A stretch of DNA of 55,289 nt from Bacteroidia bacterium (GTDB lineage: Bacteria; Bacteroidota; Bacteroidia; UKL13-3): contig JALONK010000017.1 in NCBI GenBank assembly GCA_025454975.1, forward strand, positions 1 to 55,289, in the 5' to 3' direction. How positions within the stretch are numbered: the first letter of the stretch is position 1; each line of letters begins with the position of its first letter. Below the pieces are notes generated by a model. The model had not been told where the DNA came from, did no database searches, and saw only the letters and a program-made list of their open reading frames with translations. The position numbers and the translations under genes are program-made. Below are positions 9,101 to 18,934 of the stretch, one piece after another.

Positions 9101-10335
9101 CTGATTGTTTGCACATCAAATCCTGCTCTAATCATATCATCCCAATAATGAGGGTATGATTTACTAACCACATCAGGATTACGAATGTCAACATACGGAA
9201 ATACTAAACTCAAAGCACTCAAACTCATAGCCATTCTGTGGTCGCCGTAAGTTTCGAATGGAGCATCCGGTAAGGTAATTTCGTTTAGTGTTGGTTTTAT
9301 GATTAGGGTATCTGATTGATGTGATATATCATAACCACATTTTTCTAATTCATTACACAAAGCACTTAAACGTTTGGTTTCTTTCAGTTGTAAATGACCA
9401 ACATGCGTAAATGTAGCCTCAATTTGAAGTGCGCAAAATAATACCGCCATTGCAGGAACTAAATCAGGAAAGTCTTGCATATTATAAATGGCCTTTTTGA
9501 GGTAGTGATTGTTTCGTGTTAATTGAACTTGATTTTCGGCGTAATGTGTATCAACACCAAACCTTAGCATATAGTTGGCAATTTCTTTATCGCCTTGTTC
9601 AGAGTTAGCCTGCAAAGGTTCCAATATCAATTCTGATTCATTACTTAATGAAGCCATCACATACCAAAATGCGCTTGCACTCCAATCGCCCTCTACATCT
9701 ATTTCAAGTTGAGAAAGTCGCTTGCATCCGGGTTTGATAACCAAGTCTGTTTGAACAACTACATCAAAGCCACAAGCCCTCATCAAATCAGCAGTTAAAT
9801 GTACATAAGGTTTTGAAACCAATTGGGATATATCATTAATTACAATTCCTTGTTCTAATAATGGTGCAATCATCATTAATGCAGATACAAACTGACTGCT
9901 GTACGATGAATCAACTGAAACTATGCCGCCTTTAAGTTTTTTACCTTTTATACGTAGTGGAGGAAAACCAATTTTGTCAATATAATCAATATCGGCTCCT
10001 AATGTAACCAATGCATCAACTAAAGGAGCAACAGGGCGTTCATGCATTCGCTCATCTCCATGTAAAATGATGTCGCTGCCTTCTATTGCTGCATATAAGG
10101 CAGTTAAAAAGCGCATGCATGTACCTGCATTGTTAATATTAACTGTTCCGGTTTTGATCTTGCAGGCCTTCTTCATTATTTTAGTATCGGAAGCGCTTGA
10201 TAAATTATTAATGCTTAACATATAAGGAACAATTTGCTGTAAAATTAACAAGCGGTTGCTAATGCTTTTTGAAGCGGGTAGCTGGATGTTTCCTTTAAGT
10301 ATTTTGGTTGGATGAGAAATACGAACAACGCTCAT
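9097..10335 (-). CDS. aroA: 3-phosphoshikimate 1-carboxyvinyltransferase (EPSP synthase)
   Basis: This is the sixth step of the shikimate pathway, joining shikimate-3-phosphate and PEP. Recognisable motifs are LPASKSISNRLLIL near the N-terminus, NNAGTCMRFLTALYA, HGDERMHERPV, DSSYSSQFVSALMM, DWSASAFWYV, KETKRLSALCNEL and TYGDHRMAMSL. The 412 residues fit a somewhat short AroA of the Bacteroidota type. Its start codon overlaps the aroB stop (ATGA), so the two are translationally coupled in an aroB-aroA operon. Confidence 0.95.
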   Translation of the reverse strand: MSVVRISHPTKILKGNIQLPASKSISNRLLILQQIVPYMLSINNLSSASDTKIMKKACKIKTGTVNINNAGTCMRFLTALYAAIEGSDIILHGDERMHERPVAPLVDALVTLGADIDYIDKIGFPPLRIKGKKLKGGIVSVDSSYSSQFVSALMMIAPLLEQGIVINDISQLVSKPYVHLTADLMRACGFDVVVQTDLVIKPGCKRLSQLEIDVEGDWSASAFWYVMASLSNESELILEPLQANSEQGDKEIANYMLRFGVDTHYAENQVQLTRNNHYLKKAIYNMQDFPDLVPAMAVLFCALQIEATFTHVGHLQLKETKRLSALCNELEKCGYDISHQSDTLIIKPTLNEITLPDAPFETYGDHRMAMSLSALSLVFPYVDIRNPDVVSKSYPHYWDDMIRAGFDVQTIS

Positions 10336-11390
10336 AAAGAGTCGTAATAATTTAATGCCAACGAAATTTGTTGATCACTGCATGTATAATCAATTCCTGC
10401 TTTTCCAATGCGTTTAAGCAAAGTAAAATTAATTTGATGCAAAGTGTTTTTTTTATCCTGACGCATAAATTTAATTAACTCAGGTGATAAAATATTACGT
10501 AGTGAATATTTCTGATAATGTTTAGAAATAACCTCGGTTACGGCACGTAATTCCCTGCCCGAAAGTCCGCTGAATTCTTTTGATAGATAACTTTCACAAA
10601 TCATTCCAATGGCAATACATTCGCCATGTTTTAAAGGATGTTTATCTTTTATCAATGAATATGCTTCTATGGCATGTCCGATTGTATGCCCATAGTTTAA
10701 TAGTTTTCGTGTGCTTTTTTCTTCCGGATCTTTTTTTACAATTTGCATTTTAATTTTTAAAGACCCGGATATAAGAGGAACTATTTCTTCAACACTGATA
10801 CGCTGCACGTTTAATATTTTTGACCAATAATCTTCATCGGCAATTAAACCATGTTTAATCATTTCAGCAAAGCCATTTCTTAGTTCTCGCTCGGGAAGTG
10901 TTGTTAAGAAAATAGGATTAATATACACACCTGCCGGATTTTTTATCATCCCAATAGAATTCTTAACATCAGCATAATCAATACCTAATTTACCGCCAAT
11001 ACTGCTGTCAACCATTGCCAATAGTGTAGTTGGTACATTTATAAAGTCAATTCCACGTTTATAGGTAGATGCTGCAAATCCTCCAATGTCGCCAATCACA
11101 CCACCACCTAAATTAATCATTACCGCATGTTTATCTGCTTCACTCTTAATTAATTCGTTCCAAATGAATTGGGTGGTTTGAATATTTTTGTGCGCTTCGC
11201 CACTTTTGATTTTTATCACCTTTGTGTCGAACAGTGTTCGTTGTAAGGAAGGTAAACAATGTCGTTCACTTTCCTCATCAACCAGTATAAATACTTGAGA
11301 ATACGACTTTTCAATGAGTTGTTCCAACAACACATCAAAAACTTCATTTCCTAAGTAAATCGAATAATCTTTTAAGTTGTATTCTTTCAA
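10332..11390 (-). CDS. aroB: 3-dehydroquinate synthase
   Basis: AroB converts DAHP to 3-dehydroquinate, the second shikimate step, using NAD+ and a divalent metal. Visible motifs are KSGEAHKNI, the NAD-binding NLGGGVIGDIGGFAASTYKRG, VPTTLLAMVDSSIGGKLGID, NGFAEMIKHG, RKLLNYGHTIGHAIE (metal His) and LKHGECIAIGM. At 352 residues it has family length. It is the first gene of the leftward aroB-aroA operon and is transcribed divergently from proline dehydrogenase; a TATTTTTG box reads toward it at 11425-11418. Confidence 0.95.
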   Translation of the reverse strand: MKEYNLKDYSIYLGNEVFDVLLEQLIEKSYSQVFILVDEESERHCLPSLQRTLFDTKVIKIKSGEAHKNIQTTQFIWNELIKSEADKHAVMINLGGGVIGDIGGFAASTYKRGIDFINVPTTLLAMVDSSIGGKLGIDYADVKNSIGMIKNPAGVYINPIFLTTLPERELRNGFAEMIKHGLIADEDYWSKILNVQRISVEEIVPLISGSLKIKMQIVKKDPEEKSTRKLLNYGHTIGHAIEAYSLIKDKHPLKHGECIAIGMICESYLSKEFSGLSGRELRAVTEVISKHYQKYSLRNILSPELIKFMRQDKKNTLHQINFTLLKRIGKAGIDYTCSDQQISLALNYYDSL

Positions 11391-11417
11391 GTATAGATTA
11401 AATTTGGCTGATATGAC

Positions 11418-11446
11418 AAAAATAGCAATCGTAATTCTATTTTTGC
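11418..11446. promoter_or_regulatory. Candidate divergent Bacteroidota -7 boxes for aroB and proline dehydrogenase
   Basis: TATTTTTG occurs twice, once on each strand: minus 11425-11418 pointing to aroB and plus 11439-11446 pointing to the proline dehydrogenase gene. Both fit TAnnTTTG exactly. A convincing -33 TTTG at the usual spacing is missing for both, so this is a sequence match only. Confidence 0.4.
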
Positions 11447-11511
11447 GCGAACAAATTTGCTGTATTTTCGGTTAAATTAATAATTTGATTTTAAAAACTG
11501 CGCAAACAAAG

Positions 11512-12699
11512 ATGCAAAATAATTCTACTTCTCTAAGTTTTGACAATACTGAATTGGCTTTTAAACTTAAAACCAACGCCGAGTTAAAGCAATCTTATTT
11601 TTTATTTAAAGCCATTGGCTATAATTGGTTAGTTAAAGTTGGTCCACCACTGGTTAATTTTGCATTTAATTCCGGACTTCCGGTTAAAGGCATCATCAAA
11701 AAAACAGTTTTTAAACAGTTTTGTGGTGGCGAAAGTATGGATGAGTGTGAACATACCATGAACCGTTTGTATAGTAAGGGCGTAGGTACAATTTTAGATT
11801 ATAGTGTTGAAGGAGAGGAGAAAGAGGAAAACTTCGAAGCTACAAAACAGGAAACAATTGCCACAATTAACAAAGCAAAAGGGAATTCGCAAATTCCGTT
11901 TTGTGTATTCAAGGTAACCGGCCTAGCCAGGTTTGATTTATTGGCTAAAGTAAATGCAAATGAATCATTAACTGCAGCAGAAGAATCGGAATTTGCAAGG
12001 GTGAAAAATCGCATTTACGAAATATGTAAACTAGCTTATGCTAACCAAGTTCGATTATTTATAGATGCAGAAGAAAGTTGGATACAAGATGCCATTGATG
12101 CAATTGTACAAGAGATGATGATGGAGTTTAATAAACAATCGTGTATTGTGTACAATACTATTCAATTGTATCGCCACGACCGACTCCAATATTTGAAAGA
12201 AAGTTATGCGCACGCTGAACAATATCATTATTATTACGGCGTGAAACTGGTGCGTGGTGCTTATATGGAGAAAGAAAGACTTAGGGCCGATCAAATGGGA
12301 TATAAAAGTCCAATTCAACCTGATAAAGCTTCGAGCGACAGGGATTATGATGAGGCTTTAAAGTTTTGTTTACAACATATCGAGCGCATTTCCATTTGTG
12401 CAGGCTCGCATAATGAGCATAGTAGCATGTTATTAACCAAACTAATGCAGCAATATGGTATTTCACCAAACGATAAAAGAATATATTTTTCTCAATTGTA
12501 TGGCATGAGCGATCACATTAGCTTTAATTTGTCGGACGCAGGCTATAATGTAGCTAAATATTTACCTTACGGCCCGGTAAAATCTGTGCTGCCTTATTTA
12601 TTTAGAAGAGCTGCTGAAAATACATCGGTAAAAGGACAAGCAGGGCGAGAATTAACTTTAATTACTAATGAATTAAAAAGAAGAAGGATTAAGGGGTAA
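11512..12699 (+). CDS. Proline dehydrogenase (monofunctional)
   Basis: This flavoenzyme oxidises proline to delta-1-pyrroline-5-carboxylate, the first step of proline catabolism. The beta-barrel motifs include RLFIDAEESW, YNTIQLYR, VKLVRGAYMEKER, SIQ-like ICAGSHNE, and the C-terminal YGMSDHISF, YLPYGPVKSVLPYLFRRA and AAENTSVKGQ, which bind substrate through the RR pair. The ATG at 11512 (396 aa) is preferred over the TTG nine codons upstream. No P5C dehydrogenase domain is fused. The 3' end overlaps the convergent glycosyltransferase gene by 11 bp. Confidence 0.9.
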   Translation: MQNNSTSLSFDNTELAFKLKTNAELKQSYFLFKAIGYNWLVKVGPPLVNFAFNSGLPVKGIIKKTVFKQFCGGESMDECEHTMNRLYSKGVGTILDYSVEGEEKEENFEATKQETIATINKAKGNSQIPFCVFKVTGLARFDLLAKVNANESLTAAEESEFARVKNRIYEICKLAYANQVRLFIDAEESWIQDAIDAIVQEMMMEFNKQSCIVYNTIQLYRHDRLQYLKESYAHAEQYHYYYGVKLVRGAYMEKERLRADQMGYKSPIQPDKASSDRDYDEALKFCLQHIERISICAGSHNEHSSMLLTKLMQQYGISPNDKRIYFSQLYGMSDHISFNLSDAGYNVAKYLPYGPVKSVLPYLFRRAAENTSVKGQAGRELTLITNELKRRRIKG

Positions 12700-14161
12700 T
12701 TATTCTATACAAGGTAACACCATCACTAAAACTATAAGTTTTTATATCCACTGGTGTAAAAGGAAGGTGTTTTAATGTAAACTCATCAGTAATCCATAAT
12801 TGCTTATTTTTAGGTTGCATTGGATGTTCCGCTAATAAAATCAGCTTGTTATTAATCATAGGCACAAACCTTAAAAATCCTCTCCGGTTTAAAGTGGTTA
12901 CCGTTATTTCTTTATATGCTTCCAAACTATCAGCAAACTCCTGTTTTTGTTGCTCCTTTTGATGAGTATCTGCAAACCAAACACTTAAACTAACCAATAA
13001 TAAAAGTAGTTTAGGAATAAACTTAATCTCGCTTATACATTTAGCGGTTATTAGAAAAATTAATGGCATGGACATTACCCAATAATACCTTCCTGTGGCG
13101 TGATAAGGTGTAAAAAATAACAGGTAAGGTAAAATATGTAAACCAAGCAAATACATAAGCATGGCTAATTCCGGTTTATTGAAAAAAGCTAAATGGATGC
13201 GAATTTTTTTGATTTTACTTTTTAAAAACACAATTACTGCAACAATCCATACCAACCCTATGATAGCAAAAATATTTTTCACCCCCTCTTTTATCCACCA
13301 AACTGGAAAGAATAATTGAATAAAGGATAAAATTATTTTTAAAAATCGTTCGAGTAGTTGTTTGGTTTGATAAGGTTGTGCCCGTGTTTGTTGTGCATTA
13401 AATTGAATCCAAAAATCAGGATGAATGGCGTAGAACAATAAAAAGGCAATAACTAAACAAAAGGTAAGGTAAATGCTTTGTTTTACTGATTGTTGCCAAA
13501 CACTGTATAATAAAGTGAAAGGTAATACATACCAAAACAAATAATGAGTAAGCATTCCAAAGGTTATGAATAAGATGTAAACTATCCATAAACCCAAGTT
13601 TGGTTTTGTTAAAATAAGATTCCATGTGATATAAAATCCACTGAATAAAAATAATAACAGCATATACTGTCGTGCTACAAAAGCTGTATCAGCAATCGCC
13701 GAACTAAATATTAGCATAATCAACATTACGAATCCTATTGATGGAGGGATGTTTTTCTTTTTCAAATACCAAAACCATATAGTTAATGTACCTGCATGAA
13801 ATATGAAATTAAGCAAAAGCCCCGCCAGCATTAATGGAATACCCGACAATAAAAGCAGATGTAATAACCAAAAGTATAATGGAGGATGAATATCGCTTTC
13901 AACCAGTCCTTGGCTAATGCTTTGAAACAATTTTTGTTTGGGTTGAAATAAGGCCTGAAGTGAATCAACAGGAAGCAATTGGTTATATAATAGTTCGTGT
14001 GTTAATACCTTTTCATAAGTATTTTGGTTTCCTGCCGCACATAAATAGCTAATGGTTTCATCTCCATCAGGAACTGTTTTTATTATAAGCATACCACTGT
14101 AACAAACCATTAAGGCAATAAGCAGTATAATCAAACTTTTAAGGTGGTAAGGTTCTTTCAT
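12689..14161 (-). CDS. Polytopic membrane glycosyltransferase, GT39/ArnT-like
   Basis: This is a 490-residue integral membrane protein with about ten or more hydrophobic helices. The first extracytoplasmic loop after TM1 carries an acidic motif (VPDGDETISYL), and a second motif, ESDIHPPLYFWLLH, precedes the next helices; both are hallmarks of the GT-C lipid-linked sugar transferases in the mannosyltransferase/ArnT group. Such enzymes move sugars from polyprenyl-phosphate donors to proteins or lipids on the outer face of the inner membrane. The C-terminal 90 residues form a soluble tail. Donor and acceptor cannot be read from the sequence. Confidence 0.75.
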   Translation of the reverse strand: MKEPYHLKSLIILLIALMVCYSGMLIIKTVPDGDETISYLCAAGNQNTYEKVLTHELLYNQLLPVDSLQALFQPKQKLFQSISQGLVESDIHPPLYFWLLHLLLLSGIPLMLAGLLLNFIFHAGTLTIWFWYLKKKNIPPSIGFVMLIMLIFSSAIADTAFVARQYMLLLFLFSGFYITWNLILTKPNLGLWIVYILFITFGMLTHYLFWYVLPFTLLYSVWQQSVKQSIYLTFCLVIAFLLFYAIHPDFWIQFNAQQTRAQPYQTKQLLERFLKIILSFIQLFFPVWWIKEGVKNIFAIIGLVWIVAVIVFLKSKIKKIRIHLAFFNKPELAMLMYLLGLHILPYLLFFTPYHATGRYYWVMSMPLIFLITAKCISEIKFIPKLLLLLVSLSVWFADTHQKEQQKQEFADSLEAYKEITVTTLNRRGFLRFVPMINNKLILLAEHPMQPKNKQLWITDEFTLKHLPFTPVDIKTYSFSDGVTLYRIITP

Positions 14162-14374
14162 GTAGAATTTTCAGGTCCCAAATCTAATAGAAATAAAGCA
14201 ATTGAATGTTGATAATTGAGAAAAATGGTAATTCGTTTCACGCTAAAAATTATACTTAACTACTTAAAAAATAAGGAGTAAAAATTTCAACACCCCTGTT
14301 GATACTATACAATAAGGTTGTATATATGTTCCACAAACTAAACCTTTTCTTTGATACCATTAAAACAAACATAC

Positions 14375-15055
14375 ATGCAATTAACTTATTACGGTCATTC
14401 CTCATTTTTACTGCAAACAGGCGGTAAGAATATAGTGTTCGACCCATTTATAAAGAATAATGAGTTGGCATCTGAAATTGATTTTAACTCTATTAAAGCC
14501 GATTTTATCTTGGTTTCACACGGGCATTTCGACCATACCGAAGATTTAATTGAATTGGCTAATCAAACAGGTGCCACGGTGGTATGTAGTTGGGAAATTC
14601 ACGCATGGTTAAACAAACATGGCATTACCAAAACACATCCGATGAATTTAGGGGGAAGGTGGGTATTTGATTTTGGAACCGTTCATATGGTTTATGCCGC
14701 TCATTCAAGCTCATTACCTGATGGAACCTATGGGGGCACGGCGGCAGGTTTTGTGATTGAAAGCGACAAAAAAGTACTGTATTACTCAGGAGATACTGCG
14801 CTAACTAAAGATATGGAAATTTTAGGTTCACGATTTAATATTAATCATGCAGTATTACCAATTGGTGATAATTTCACGATGGGATATCAGGATGCTTGTG
14901 TAGCTTCTGACTGGATTAAGTGTAACAATATCATTGCCATGCATTTCGATACCTTCGGTTTCATAAAAATTAATCACCGGGAAGTTGATGAATATTTCAA
15001 ACAACATAATAAAAACCTTAGCATACCGGCAATAGGTAAAACCATAACTTTATAA
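14375..15055 (+). CDS. UPF0173-type metal-dependent hydrolase (MBL fold)
   Basis: This is a short metallo-beta-lactamase-fold protein of the UPF0173 (YtkL) group. It starts MQLTYYGHSSF and carries SHGHFDHTED (HxHxDH metal motif), YYSGDTALTKDM (bridging Asp) and AMHFDTF (late His). The biological substrate of this group is not established. ATG 14375 (226 aa) is preferred over a TTG at 14351 because the family begins at this Met. About 210 bp of apparently non-coding DNA precede it, and parA starts 40 bp downstream. Confidence 0.85.
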   Translation: MQLTYYGHSSFLLQTGGKNIVFDPFIKNNELASEIDFNSIKADFILVSHGHFDHTEDLIELANQTGATVVCSWEIHAWLNKHGITKTHPMNLGGRWVFDFGTVHMVYAAHSSSLPDGTYGGTAAGFVIESDKKVLYYSGDTALTKDMEILGSRFNINHAVLPIGDNFTMGYQDACVASDWIKCNNIIAMHFDTFGFIKINHREVDEYFKQHNKNLSIPAIGKTITL

Positions 15056-15095
15056 CAAATAAAATAATAGCACAAATAAGAAAAGCATTTCAGAC

Positions 15096-15899
15096 ATGGG
15101 AAAAATAATTTCAGTAGTTAATCAAAAAGGTGGTGTAGGTAAAACCACCACAGCAGTAAATCTTGCGGCTAGTCTTGCAGTATTAGAATATAAAACATTA
15201 GTTGTAGATGCCGATCCACAGGCCAACACTACTTCACACTTAGGTTTTGATCCCAAAAATGTTCAAAACGGTTTATATGAAGTGATGATTAATGATAGTT
15301 CAGCAAAAGAATCTATTTGTAAAACAGAGGTTGACTTTTTGGATTTGTTGCCTTCAAATATTGATTTAGTTGGTGCCGAAATCGAGTTAATTAATATTCC
15401 TAACCGCGAGCGTGTTATGCGCCATGCGATTGAGCCAATCAAAAAGAATTATGATTTTATTATCATTGATTGTTCTCCATCATTAGGTCTTATAACTACA
15501 AATGCCTTAACTGCAAGCGACAGTGTTATTATTCCTGTGCAATGCGAATATTTTGCCTTAGAAGGATTAGGTAAATTATTAAATACCATCAAAATTGTTC
15601 AAAGCAGTTTGAACCCTGAATTACAAATTGAGGGATTATTATTAACCATGTATGATATGCGTTTGCGCTTGAGTAACCAAGTGGTTGAAGAAGTGAAAAT
15701 GCATTTCCAGCAAATGGTGTTTGATACCATCATTCAACGAAATACAAGATTAAGTGAGGCTCCAAGTTTTGGTAAACCGGTTATAGCATACGATGCTGAA
15801 TGTAAAGGTACCATCAACTATTTAAACCTGGCCAAGGAATTGTTGAATAAAAATGGACTTACTAAAATCAATATGATGGAATCATCGCAGTTAAATTAA
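15096..15899 (+). CDS. parA: Chromosome partitioning ATPase ParA (Soj)
   Basis: This deviant-Walker ATPase segregates the replication origin together with ParB. The opening MGKIISVVNQKGGVGKTTTA contains the Walker A with signature lysine; DADPQANTT and IIIDCSPSLGL follow as Walker A' and B. Its 267 residues and lack of an N-terminal HTH indicate the chromosomal (type Ib-like) Soj form. It lies 11 bp before parB and is clearly in the same operon. No parS palindrome was recognised nearby. Confidence 0.95.
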   Translation: MGKIISVVNQKGGVGKTTTAVNLAASLAVLEYKTLVVDADPQANTTSHLGFDPKNVQNGLYEVMINDSSAKESICKTEVDFLDLLPSNIDLVGAEIELINIPNRERVMRHAIEPIKKNYDFIIIDCSPSLGLITTNALTASDSVIIPVQCEYFALEGLGKLLNTIKIVQSSLNPELQIEGLLLTMYDMRLRLSNQVVEEVKMHFQQMVFDTIIQRNTRLSEAPSFGKPVIAYDAECKGTINYLNLAKELLNKNGLTKINMMESSQLN

Positions 15900-15910
15900 T
15901 CAAATAAATA

Positions 15911-16825
15911 ATGAGTAAAACAATGAGTAATCCACGTAAAAATGCATTGGGCAGAGGATTGAGTGCCTTGTTAGAGAATGCAAATACAGATATAACAAAT
16001 ACGGCACCTGAAGCTAAACCGGCTAATTCAACTAGTGAAATTTTAATCAGTCAAATACAAGCAAATCCATTTCAACCGCGAACTGAATTTGAGGAAACTG
16101 CATTGCAAGAACTAGCAGAATCAATTAAAGTACATGGCGTAATTCAACCTATTACTGTTAGGAAAATGGGTTATGATATGTACCAAATTATTTCCGGTGA
16201 ACGTAGAACACGAGCCAGTATTTTGGCCGGATTATCAAAAATCCCTGCCTATATACGTGTGGCTAATGACCAAGAAATGCTTGAAATGGCATTGATTGAG
16301 AATATTCAGCGCGAAGAACTAAATCCGATTGAAATTGCACTTAGTTACAAACGATTGATGGAAGAATGCAGTTTAAAACAAGATGAGGTTGGCGATCGTG
16401 TTGGTAAAAACAGGAGCACGGTAACCAATTATTTACGCTTGTTAAAACTTCCTGATAGTGTTCAATTGGCACTTAAAGAGGGAAAAATAACCATGGGACA
16501 TGCCCGTGCAATTATTAATATAGATGATGCCAAAAAGCAGGAGTGGATGCTTGAGCAAATGTTAGCTAATGAACTTAGTGTTCGTCATGTAGAAAATTTA
16601 GTTAGAGAAGAACAACAAAAGGCTGAGGTTAAACCATCAAAGCCTGCTGCTAAAGCCCCAAAAACAGAAGCCTTTCAACAAGTACAACACCAATTGTCGG
16701 AACGTTTTAATTCTAAAATTAGCATTAAGGCAGATGATAAAGGAAGGGGAAGTATAAAAATAACATTCAGGTCGCAAGCCGACTTTCAACGCATCGTTGA
16801 TTTAATTCAACCGGATGAAATGTAG
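15911..16825 (+). CDS. parB: Chromosome partitioning protein ParB (Spo0J)
   Basis: ParB is a CTPase/DNA clamp that binds parS sites. The N-terminus carries the ParA-stimulating basic motif NALGRGLSALLEN; the ParB/Srx domain shows NPFQPRTEF and the CTP-binding SGERRTRASILAG; ENIQREELNPIE follows, then the HTH (LKQDEVGDRVGKNRSTVTNYLRLL) and MGHARAI. The C-terminal dimerisation part ends RIVDLIQPDEM. The 304 residues fit the chromosomal protein. A terminator follows at once. Confidence 0.95.
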   Translation: MSKTMSNPRKNALGRGLSALLENANTDITNTAPEAKPANSTSEILISQIQANPFQPRTEFEETALQELAESIKVHGVIQPITVRKMGYDMYQIISGERRTRASILAGLSKIPAYIRVANDQEMLEMALIENIQREELNPIEIALSYKRLMEECSLKQDEVGDRVGKNRSTVTNYLRLLKLPDSVQLALKEGKITMGHARAIINIDDAKKQEWMLEQMLANELSVRHVENLVREEQQKAEVKPSKPAAKAPKTEAFQQVQHQLSERFNSKISIKADDKGRGSIKITFRSQADFQRIVDLIQPDEM

Positions 16826-16844
16826 AAGAATATTTATCTAATAT

Positions 16845-16879
16845 AAAAGCCTTGAAGTTTACACTGCAAGGCTTTTTTT
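16845..16879. terminator. Bidirectional terminator between parB and the convergent glycosyltransferase gene
   Basis: A 10-bp stem AAAAGCCTTG / CAAGGCTTTT with a 12-nt loop is flanked by A and T runs, so it can work in both directions. It sits between the convergent parB and GT4 gene ends. Confidence 0.8.
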
Positions 16880-17993
16880 ATGCGAGCAATTTCATAAATC
16901 TGCTCACAATAGATTTCCAACCATATACTTCATAAAATTGACCTGGAATATTGGCTGTAATATTATTGGCTGCTATTATGTTTTGTGCAAAATCAGTCCA
17001 GTTGCCATCAGGTGAAACCAATAAATTTTTACCGCAAACTTCCGGAATAATTCCTGCGGCGCCGGTAACTGTGCTTACTACAATTTTGTTTCTGGCCAAG
17101 CCATCAATAGCTTTAGTTTTAATTCCACCTCCACTCAAAATTGGATTTAAAATTACATCAGCTTCATCAATATACGCATGTAAGTCATCAACAAAGCCTT
17201 CATAAATTACATCATCTAAGGTTAATAAAACATCTTTAATCTCCGAGGGTAAATTTTTGCCACATACAACCAATTTAAACTTAATAGATTTTTCACGAAG
17301 TAAAGGTAGAACGTGATTCACCACATCAACCACCCCATCATAATTTGGCTTATAGCTCATGGTCGCATAATACAAAATCATACAGTCGTTTTTAGCTAAA
17401 CCAATTCTGTGTTTTATTGCACCAGATGCAGTACTTTCAGGTATGGCATCTAAACTTACTCCATAAGGTATTACTGCTGTTTTTTCAGGCTTTAAGTCAA
17501 ATTCGTGTATGGCAATTTGCCTGTCTTCTTCAGTTAAAAAAATCATTACATCGGCATTTTTATATGCCCATTTTTCATACATATATAATATTTGCCAATA
17601 CCATTTTCTTAAACTTCTAAAACGAAGGTATTCGATGTTGTGACTCCTGATTACAATTTTATATGGGGTTAGCCATTTGCATAAAAAAATTAACCAAGCA
17701 AACCAAGGTTGTTCGAATAACAGCCACTGCGCATGTTTTTGTGCTGCAAGTTTTTTTAGCTTAAAAAACAGAAGAAGGTTAATATACCTGCTAGCCTTAA
17801 ATGGCATCACATAGTGCATTTCGGTTTTCCCGGTTTGTGTTTCAAATCCCGGTTGATAGGGTTCAACCGTAAATGCAGTTACCTCTGTTACCTCAGCTAA
17901 TTCTTTTAATAATCCGGCTGTGCATATAGTTCCGCCTGTGGTGGCAGGCAAAAAAGGGAAAGAAATAACTGAAATGATTCTTGGATTTTTCAT
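16878..17993 (-). CDS. Family GT4 glycosyltransferase
   Basis: This is a GT-B fold sugar transferase of 371 residues. The N-terminal half has the Gly-rich acceptor loop (SFPFLPATTGGTI) and VIRSHNIEYLRF; the C-terminal half has VIPYGVSLD, LVVCGKNLP, VIYEGFVDDL and the NDP-sugar motif around NPILSGGGIKTKAIDGLA with a Glu-to-Asp type change. It is cytoplasmic or membrane-peripheral. It starts in the last base of the methyltransferase stop (TAATG), so the two are translationally coupled; a role in a surface glycan or lipid is inferred. Confidence 0.85.
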   Translation of the reverse strand: MKNPRIISVISFPFLPATTGGTICTAGLLKELAEVTEVTAFTVEPYQPGFETQTGKTEMHYVMPFKASRYINLLLFFKLKKLAAQKHAQWLLFEQPWFAWLIFLCKWLTPYKIVIRSHNIEYLRFRSLRKWYWQILYMYEKWAYKNADVMIFLTEEDRQIAIHEFDLKPEKTAVIPYGVSLDAIPESTASGAIKHRIGLAKNDCMILYYATMSYKPNYDGVVDVVNHVLPLLREKSIKFKLVVCGKNLPSEIKDVLLTLDDVIYEGFVDDLHAYIDEADVILNPILSGGGIKTKAIDGLARNKIVVSTVTGAAGIIPEVCGKNLLVSPDGNWTDFAQNIIAANNITANIPGQFYEVYGWKSIVSRFMKLLA

Positions 17994-18898
17994 TAGCGAT
18001 ATGCTTCAACAGTAATACGGTCGCCTGCTACACCAAACCGTTTAGTTAAAAAGTAATTTGGATATTGTAGCCACTTTTTGATTAAGTTTTCTAACCAACT
18101 CCCTCTCAAAGGAATTTCGTTAGGATGTTTAATGTCGTGCTTAACGATAACCTTACTAAAACCGGCAACTGCACACATTTTTCTGATGGTTTTTTCATTA
18201 AACTCAGTTAAATGGTAAGGAGGTATATGCATGGTTTTTTGTGAACCAATTAAACGATAAACTAAAAATGCAATTTTGCTGGATATTAAATTTAATGTCC
18301 CCGGTAAATGTATAATGGCCACGCCACCCGGCTTTAAAATAGTTTGAACCAAACGCATGGCCGATGTCGGATTTGTGAAATGTTCTAACACATCACCCAT
18401 TACTACAACATCAAATTCTTTTGGGAAAATTTCTTTTCCTAACAACTCTTCGTCGAATGGGCGATTTATAAGCGAAATATTAAAATGCTCCTTTGCGTAT
18501 TGTACTGCAAAATCTGATAATTCAATGCCCTTTACTGAATATCCTGCTTGTTTTAAAGCGTATAAAAAATTTCCGGTAGCACATCCAATTTCCAAAATAT
18601 TTCCGCCGGTTGTGTAAGTTTGCATATATGCAACGCCATCAGCATAATTACCTGAATTTAACAAAGCCAAATAATCTGTGTTCATGTGGTGGGTAGCCGA
18701 ATCAGCTTCCGTAAAATAGTTAGCAGCATACATTTCTGCAATTTCATGGCTATTGGGTTGAGGCCAAATTGACCTGAGCTTACAGGCATTACATTCATAC
18801 AACCATAAATACCTACCTTTAAACTCATATCTAAAGGGAATTTGTTTGGCTTTATTATTTCCACATAAATTACATTTAAAATCAACAGCCTTGCTCAT
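17993..18898 (-). CDS. SAM-dependent methyltransferase with N-terminal zinc ribbon
   Basis: The first 40 residues contain two CxxC pairs (CNLCG and CNACKLRS) that would form a zinc ribbon. Then comes a class I methyltransferase fold: ILEIGCATGNFLYAL (SAM loop), VKGIELSDFAV, and DVVVMGDVLEHF, as in the Methyltransf_23 family. This architecture is common in enzymes that methylate sugars or lipid-linked intermediates, which suits the coupled GT4 gene. The target is unknown. It is the first gene of a leftward pair. Confidence 0.85.
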   Translation of the reverse strand: MSKAVDFKCNLCGNNKAKQIPFRYEFKGRYLWLYECNACKLRSIWPQPNSHEIAEMYAANYFTEADSATHHMNTDYLALLNSGNYADGVAYMQTYTTGGNILEIGCATGNFLYALKQAGYSVKGIELSDFAVQYAKEHFNISLINRPFDEELLGKEIFPKEFDVVVMGDVLEHFTNPTSAMRLVQTILKPGGVAIIHLPGTLNLISSKIAFLVYRLIGSQKTMHIPPYHLTEFNEKTIRKMCAVAGFSKVIVKHDIKHPNEIPLRGSWLENLIKKWLQYPNYFLTKRFGVAGDRITVEAYR

Positions 18899-18934
18899 AT
18901 ATTTGAAAATTCAAACCACAAGTAAACAACAATA

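Noticed and set aside
15056-16877. A parS site near parAB
   Set aside because: I looked for a TGTTCCACGTGGAACA-like palindrome and saw none in or next to the genes.
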